64,000 nt of DNA from Nageia nagi (taxonomy: Eukaryota > Pinophyta), in contig JBITNC010000001.1 in assembly GCA_050084985.1 (NCBI GenBank), positions 20,398,001 through 20,462,000 on the forward strand, given 5' to 3'. The notes under the pieces were generated by a model that worked only from the letters and a program-made list of their open reading frames with translations, searched no databases and was not told the DNA's origin. Positions within the stretch are counted from its first letter, which is position 1; the number at the start of each line of letters is the position of its first letter. Of the stretch, positions 60,095 to 64,000 are shown piece after piece. Position numbers and translations under genes: made by a program.

Positions 60095-60963
60095 GTGGGA
60101 GCAAAGGTAGAAGATGGTAAGTTTAGGGTCAAGAAATTTAACAGCCAAAATTTCTCACTATGGAAGATGCAGATGGAAGATTATCTATATCAAAAAGATC
60201 TGTACCTACCATTGGGTGGAAAAACAAATAAGCTGATGGATATGACAGATGAAGATTGGAACCTTCTTGATAGAAAGGCACTCGGAGTAGTATGGTTGAG
60301 CTTCGCTGCATCAGTCACCTTCAACATTTCAAAGGAAACAATGATAGAGGTTTTATTTCAGACATTGTCAAAACTATATGAAAAACCCTCAGCCTCAAAC
60401 AAGGTATTTCTTATGAAATGATTATTTAATATGAAGATGTCAGAAGGTGGATCTGTTGCGGATCATTTAAATGATTTTAATACTATTACAAGTTAGTTAA
60501 GTTCTATAGAGGTAAACTTTGATGATGAAGTTAGAGCTCTGTTATTCTTGTGCTCATTACCAGAAAGTTGGAATGGTTTAGTAATGGCCATTAGTAACTC
60601 TGTGTCTGGATCTAGTACTTTAAAGTTTGATGATGTTGTCGGTGCTATCCTTAGCAAGGAAATGCGATGGAAAAGCTCTGATGAGACATCGAGAAATGCT
60701 TTGAGTGTAGATTCTAGGGGAAGAAAAATGGAAAAAGGAAAGAGCTCAAGATATCGCAGTAAATCAAGGAAAGGCAGATCCAAGTCCAGATCGAGGATAG
60801 AGTCCTGGAAATGTAGAAAGAAAGGACACCTAAAGAGAGATTGTAGATCTTGGAAGGGAAAAGAAGGAGATGCACAACAAGAAAATAATCATGAAGCAAA
60901 TGTAACAGGTGAGATGTTACAAGATGCTTTGATTCTTTCTTTTGAAAATATTAATAATTCCTA
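60095..60963 (+). pseudogene. gag of the plus-strand copia element
   Basis: It starts at ATG 60095 (MGAKVEDGKFRVKKFNSQNF), then SLWKMQMEDYLYQKDLYLPL, ALGVVWLSFAASVTFNISKE and KLYEKPSASNKVFLMK, followed by a stop. The same frame goes on through another stop (Gln in relatives) to the open part 60548-60963 with [20 protein letters not shown], then an Arg/Ser-rich tract and [15 protein letters not shown]. The knuckle lacks its first Cys (Ser here). This is a typical copia gag length and layout, close to Tnt1-like gags by eye. Three stops disable it. Confidence 0.85.
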
Positions 60964-61330
60964 GGTGGTAGATTCAGGGGCCTCATTCCATGCCACACCT
61001 GATAAGAAATATTTTCATGACTATGTTCAAGGAGATTTTGGACAAGTTCATTTGGGTGATGATAAACCCTGTAAAATTGTTGGAATGGGTAAGGTTCTTA
61101 TAAAATAGCAAAATAGAAACCAATGGCTACTAAAGGAGGTAAGGCATGTTCCAGATCTAAAGAAAAATTTGATTTCAACAGGGCAGTTAGGTAGTGAAGG
61201 TTGTGTGACAACTTTCACAGATAAAGCTTGGAAGGTCACCAATGGAGCCCTGGTAATAGTAAGAGGTGAAAAGGTTGGTACATTGTATTTATGCAATGGT
61301 ATTTCTAACTCTGTTAATGCTTTAACTTCC
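60964..61330 (+). pseudogene. Protease of the plus-strand copia element
   Basis: Directly after a stop where relatives have Trp comes VVDSGASFHATPDKKYF, with intact active site D-S-G-A-S near 60970. Then YVQGDFGQVHLGDDKPCKIV, a TAG stop (IK*QNRN), LLKEVRHVPDLKKNLISTGQ and LGSEGCVTTF. The frame is continuous with gag and integrase as one polyprotein. Confidence 0.85.
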
Positions 61331-62269
61331 AAAGGAGCAGATGCAGCATTATGGCATCATAGGCTTAGACATATGAGTGAAAAGGGGATGAAGATTCTTC
61401 ACTCAAGAAATTTGTTGCCATGTTTGAAGAATGTTGATTTGGATTTCTATGAGAATTGCATTTATGGAAAATAGAAGAGAGTCAGATTTCTCAGAGTTGG
61501 GAAAGAAAAGAAGAGCAAAAAATTAGAGCTTGTGCATACAGATGTATGGGGACCTACTCAGGTATCATCTCTTGGTGGCTCTCATTATTATGTTACCTTT
61601 ATTGATGATGCAACTAGAAAAACTTGGATTTATTGTATTAAGAATAAATCTGATGTATTTGATACTTTCAAGAAATGGAAAGATTTGGTTGAGATTGAGA
61701 CAGGAAAGAAATTGAAGTGTCTTAGATTAGACAATGGAGGTGAATATTGTAGCAAAGAGTTTGATAGGTACTATTCAGAACATGGAATTCGTAGAGAGAA
61801 GATAGTTCCAAGAACACCACAAGAAAATGGTGTGTCAAAAAGGATGAACAGGACAATCATGGAGTGTGCAAGGTGCATGAGATTGCATGCAGGATTGCCT
61901 TTACAGTTTTGGGTAGAATCCATAGATACTACTTTTTATGTAATAAATAGAGGGCCTTCAAGTTCCTTAGATGGTGGTGTTCCAGAGGAAGTATGGATAG
62001 GTAAAAAGGTAAACTACTCCTTTTTAAAGCCTTTTGGTTGTGAGGCCTTTGTCCATGTTGATAAAGAAAATAGAACAAAGCTTGAGGCAAAGTCAAAGAA
62101 ATGTACTTTTATTGGATATGGTGTTAATGATTTTGGTTATCGCTTATATGATTACAAAAATCACAAAATCATTAGGAGTAGAGATGTAATATTCAATGAA
62201 AAGGTCTTGTATAAGAATCAATTGCAGGAAAAGAAAAGAAACAAGAAAAAGAAAACAAGGAATACATAG
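61331..62269 (+). pseudogene. Integrase of the plus-strand copia element
   Basis: The zinc part is LWHHRLRHMSEKGMKIL and FYENCIYGK (the first Cys of the pair is Tyr), then a TAG stop. The open frame 61532-62269 holds HTDVWGPTQVSS (first Asp), CLRLDNGGEYCSKEF (second Asp) and TPQENGVSKRMNRTIMECAR. Relatives have V-A-E-R there, so the catalytic Glu is Lys. Then LDGGVPEEVWIGKKVNYSFL, FGCEAFVHV and VSRD-type SRDVIFNEK, and a basic end. The enzyme would be dead even with the stops repaired. Confidence 0.88.
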
Positions 62270-62427
62270 TTCTTGATGAAATCACTGAAAAAGTAAAGGT
62301 GCCTAAAAATAATAATAACCAACCACCACAACATCAACAGGCACCCCAAACACCTGAAAGTGGTGTTAGAAGATCTACCAGGATAAGTAGACCCCCTAAA
62401 TGATACTCTCCTTCATTATATTATTTA

Positions 62428-63222
62428 TTGTTAACTAATTCTAGTGAACCTAAATGTTATGAAGAAGCAGTGCAGGTTAAAAGTAGGAAGAAGTGGGAGG
62501 CAGCCATGGAAGAAGAGATGGACTCCTTAATGCATAACCAGACTTGGGACTTAGTCAGGTTGCCTACAGGAAAAACTACACTAAAGAATAAATGGGTTTA
62601 CAGGCTGAAGGAAGAAGATGGAGGAAAACAGAGGTACAAAGCTAGACTTATGGTGAAGGGGTTTGCAAAGAACAAAGGTATTGATTTTGATGAAATATTT
62701 TCTCTTATTGTTAAAATGACTTCAATCAAAACTATTTTTAGTCTTATAGCAGCTGAAGATTTGCATCTTGATCAGTTAGATGTAAAGATAGCCTTTCTCC
62801 ATGGGGATTTGAAGGAAGAGATATATATGCAACAGCCATAAGGATATGAGGTGAAAGGGAAGGAGAAACTAGTGTGCAAGTTGAAGAAGAGCTTGTATGG
62901 CTTAAAATAGGCTCCAAGGCAGTGGTATCTAAAATTTGACAAGTTTATGTCTGAACAAGGTTACACTAGATGTCACTCTAATCATTGTGTTTATTTGAAA
63001 AAGCAAAATGATGGCAGCTATATTATATTGCTATTGTATGTAGATGACATGCTTGTTACAGGGTCTAACATGTAGGAAATAAATGTGCTCAAAAGAAAAT
63101 TGGCAAATTCATTTGCAATGAAGGATTTGGGAACTGCAAAACAAATCCTTAGTATGAGAATCACTAGAGATAGAAAAAATCACAAATTAACATTGTCTTA
63201 GAATGAGTACATACAAAAGGTA
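62428..63222 (+). pseudogene. Reverse transcriptase of the plus-strand copia element
   Basis: The first open part is 62428-62841: KKWEAAMEEEMDSLMHNQTW, DLVRLPTGKTTLKNKWVYRL, RYKARLMVKGFAKNKGIDFD, IFSLIVKMTSIKTIFSL (relatives have F-x-P-V-V at that start) and LDQLDVKIAFLHGDLKEEIY. After stops come LVCKLKKSLYGLK*APRQWY and LLYVDDMLVTG with the catalytic box at 63037-63048, then FAMKDLGTAKQILSMRI. It belongs to the RVT_2 family. Four stops, three of them TAG at expected Gln. Confidence 0.9.
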
Positions 63223-64000
63223 TTGAAAAGATTTAATATGCATAATGCAAAACCAGTTAGTACACCTTTTGCTAGCCATTTCAAACTTAGTAAGGAAATG
63301 TGCCCAAAGACCCAAGAAGACATGGATTATATGTCTAAAGTTCCATATGCATCAGCAGTTGGAAGCTTAATGTATGCAATGGTTTGCACAAGGCTTGATA
63401 TTGCACATGCAGTGGGAGTTGTAAGTAGGTACATAAACAATCCAGGAAAGGAACATTGGATGGTAGTGAAATGGATTCTCAGATATTTGAAAGGTACCAC
63501 AAATCAAGCATTATGTTTTGGTGGTTCAAATATTTCCCTACAGGGATATGTTGATGTAGATATGGCAGGTGATAGAGATAATAGGAGGAGCACTACAGGA
63601 TATGTATTTACTATTGGTGAAACAGCTGTTAGTTGGGTTTCAAAAATCCAAAGTGTTGTTGCACTTTCAATAATAGAAGTAGAGTATGTTGCTGCTACAA
63701 AGGCTAGTAAAGAAATGATTTGGTTACAAAGGTTTATGGGTGAATTGGGTAAGGAGCATGATATGGGGACATTATACAGTGATATCCAAAGTGCCATTGA
63801 TCTTGTAAAGAACTCAGCATTTTATTCTAGGACTAAACACATATAGCTTAAGTACCATTTCATACAATCAGTGTTGGAAGATGGAGAGTTAAAGCTGGAA
63901 AAGATACATACTAGCTAGAATCCTATAAATATGCTAACAAAAGTTGTAACCAAGGAGAAACTAAGAATATGCTCAGTTTCAATTGGTCTTCAAGGATGAC
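63223..64000 (+). pseudogene. RNase H of the plus-strand copia element
   Basis: The open frame 63223-63846 has HNAKPVSTPFASHFKLSKEM, YASAVGSLMYAMVCTRLDIA, VSRYINNPGKEHWMVVKWIL, RYLKGTTNQALCFGG, then LQGYVDVDMAGDRDNRRSTT. Relatives have Y-x-D-A-D-W-A-G there, so the motif is nearly kept (D-V-D-M). Then VALSIIEVEYVAATKASKEM (Glu kept), LYSDIQSAIDLVKNSAFYSR (Asp kept, the N before Q changed) and KHI, a TAG stop, and LKYHFIQSVLEDGELKLEKI. It runs to the window end. Confidence 0.88.

Larger units (their letters stand above)
59524..64000 (+). mobile_element. Ty1/copia retrotransposon, 3' end outside window
   Basis: The 5' LTR is 59524-60028, the PBS 60031, and gag, protease, integrase, RT and RNase H follow in copia order to the window end. 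It inserted in the gypsy gag (flank taaga at 59519-59523; the partner is not in view). Each gene has one to several stops, nearly all TAG where relatives have Gln or Trp, and a few active-site losses. Confidence 0.93.

Noticed and set aside
61048-61332. Minus-strand open frame opposite copia protease
   Set aside because: It is a shadow; the plus frame holds D-S-G-A-S and the continuing polyprotein.
63504-63797. Minus-strand open frame opposite copia RNase H
   Set aside because: It is a shadow of the well-supported plus-strand RNase H.

Overview
This window is nuclear DNA of a land plant, very probably one with a large, repeat-rich genome such as a gymnosperm; that source is an inference from composition and element types. 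It is AT-rich and strongly depleted of CpG (I find about two in the first 1,000 bases by eye). I see no convincing host gene and no rRNA or functional tRNA gene. Almost everything recognisable is LTR retrotransposon, in successive generations of insertion and decay.

Region 1 (1-30749). After a minus-strand gag scrap (290-530) comes a very large Ty3/gypsy element of the Tat-like branch, about 1238-30749 on the plus strand. Its putative LTRs are about 4.8 kb and each carries the wreck of a long gene of unknown function behind a TATA box. Gag, RT, RNase H and integrase remains lie between them (18859-25770). The 5' LTR holds a four-level nest: a minus-strand LTR element without recognisable genes (2282-14654) entered it; a CACTA-like DNA transposon (7768-14550) entered that element's second LTR; and a gag-protease-only LTR element (7802-13406) entered the CACTA element. 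A second CACTA-like copy (24360-25501) sits in the integrase. Paralogous empty sites inside this window support each step.

Region 2 (30750-34297) is anonymous, partly pyrimidine-rich DNA and a long GT microsatellite. Region 3 (34298-41900) is a well delimited minus-strand Ty3/gypsy element with a perfect 5-bp target duplication, an extra RNase H, a G-patch-like motif, a 193-bp tandem repeat, and most of its RT deleted. Region 4 (41901-46717) is anonymous DNA ending in an orphan primer-binding site.

Region 5 (46718-52073) is a complete minus-strand Ty1/copia element with 527-bp LTRs, the most intact unit here. Region 6 (52074-58923) holds a plus-strand LTR fragment with its PBS, a truncated minus-strand gypsy element that has also lost most of its RT, and anonymous DNA with two related hairpins whose stem differences compensate. 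Region 7 (58924-64000) is a gypsy gag broken by a second Ty1/copia element (plus strand) that runs off the window.

The genes do not form a cellular pathway: they are the gag, protease, integrase, RT and RNase H modules of retroelements, all damaged. In the copia copies the premature stops are mostly TAG where the family has Gln or Trp, the pattern left by deamination of methylated cytosine.
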